From Aquificaceae bacterium (lineage in GTDB: Bacteria > Aquificota > Aquificia > Aquificales > Aquificaceae), in NCBI GenBank assembly GCA_015490215.1, contig WFYH01000032.1, positions 1 to 6,556 on the forward strand: a DNA stretch of 6,556 bases, read 5' to 3'. The translations under genes and the position numbers were made by a program. Within the stretch, counting starts at the first letter, position 1. Every line of letters starts with the position of its first letter. The notes below the pieces were generated by a model. The model searched no databases, was not told the origin of the DNA, and was given only the letters and a program-made list of their open reading frames with translations. Below are positions 6,536-6,556 of this stretch, piece by piece.

Positions 6536-6556
6536 ACCCTTATGCTCGTTTTCCCA

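Noticed and set aside
6536..6556. Sigma-28 (flagellar) promoter for the chemotaxis genes
   Set aside because: No GCCGATAA-like -10 or TAAA-like -35 is seen; the TATAAT box fits the housekeeping sigma factor better.
1..6556. CRISPR array, transposon, tRNA or rRNA
   Set aside because: No spaced direct repeats, terminal inverted repeats, transposase or structured RNA gene is visible; the window is filled by seven adjoining genes.

Overview
The window is almost entirely coding. All seven genes lie on the minus strand, head to tail, with gaps or overlaps of at most 12 bases and no terminator-like sequence between them. Reading in the direction of transcription (from the right-hand end leftwards): a soluble globin-coupled chemoreceptor with a C-terminal zinc-binding domain (4497-6485); an 86-residue protein that is only the signalling tip of a chemoreceptor (4224-4484); cheV (3275-4234); cheA (1329-3272); cheW (845-1318); ppa, inorganic pyrophosphatase (302-832); and the start of kdsD, arabinose-5-phosphate isomerase, cut by the window edge (1-305). 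The only non-coding stretch is the 71-base leader at the right end (6486-6556), which carries a perfect TATAAT -10 box, an inverted repeat, a possible 10-codon leader ORF and a strong ribosome binding site.

The proteins are rich in Lys, Glu and Ile, and ATA and AGG codons are frequent, as in thermophiles. Kdo synthesis (kdsD) indicates a Gram-negative envelope. Together with an E. coli-like family I pyrophosphatase, this suggests a motile thermophilic Gram-negative bacterium, perhaps of the Aquificales (Hydrogenobacter/Thermocrinis type). That placement is inferred from style and gene content only and is not certain.

The first five genes read as a compact chemosensory module. The receptor has no membrane segments; it should bind heme through His114 and sense oxygen (HemAT-type aerotaxis), and its CZB domain should bind zinc. 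CheA is a complete histidine kinase but shows no obvious P2 (CheY/CheB docking) domain. Two coupling proteins are present: CheW, and CheV with its own receiver. No cheY, cheR or cheB is visible, so those functions must be encoded elsewhere or be partly replaced by CheV. The most unusual gene is the 86-residue mini-receptor. It has its own ribosome binding site, an intact CheA/CheW contact tip and nearly equal arms, but no sensor, HAMP or methylation region. Its position between the receptor and cheV/cheA suggests a structural or modulatory part of the array.

The last two genes, ppa and kdsD, are housekeeping functions joined to the chemotaxis genes by tight spacing and apparently read from the same transcript.
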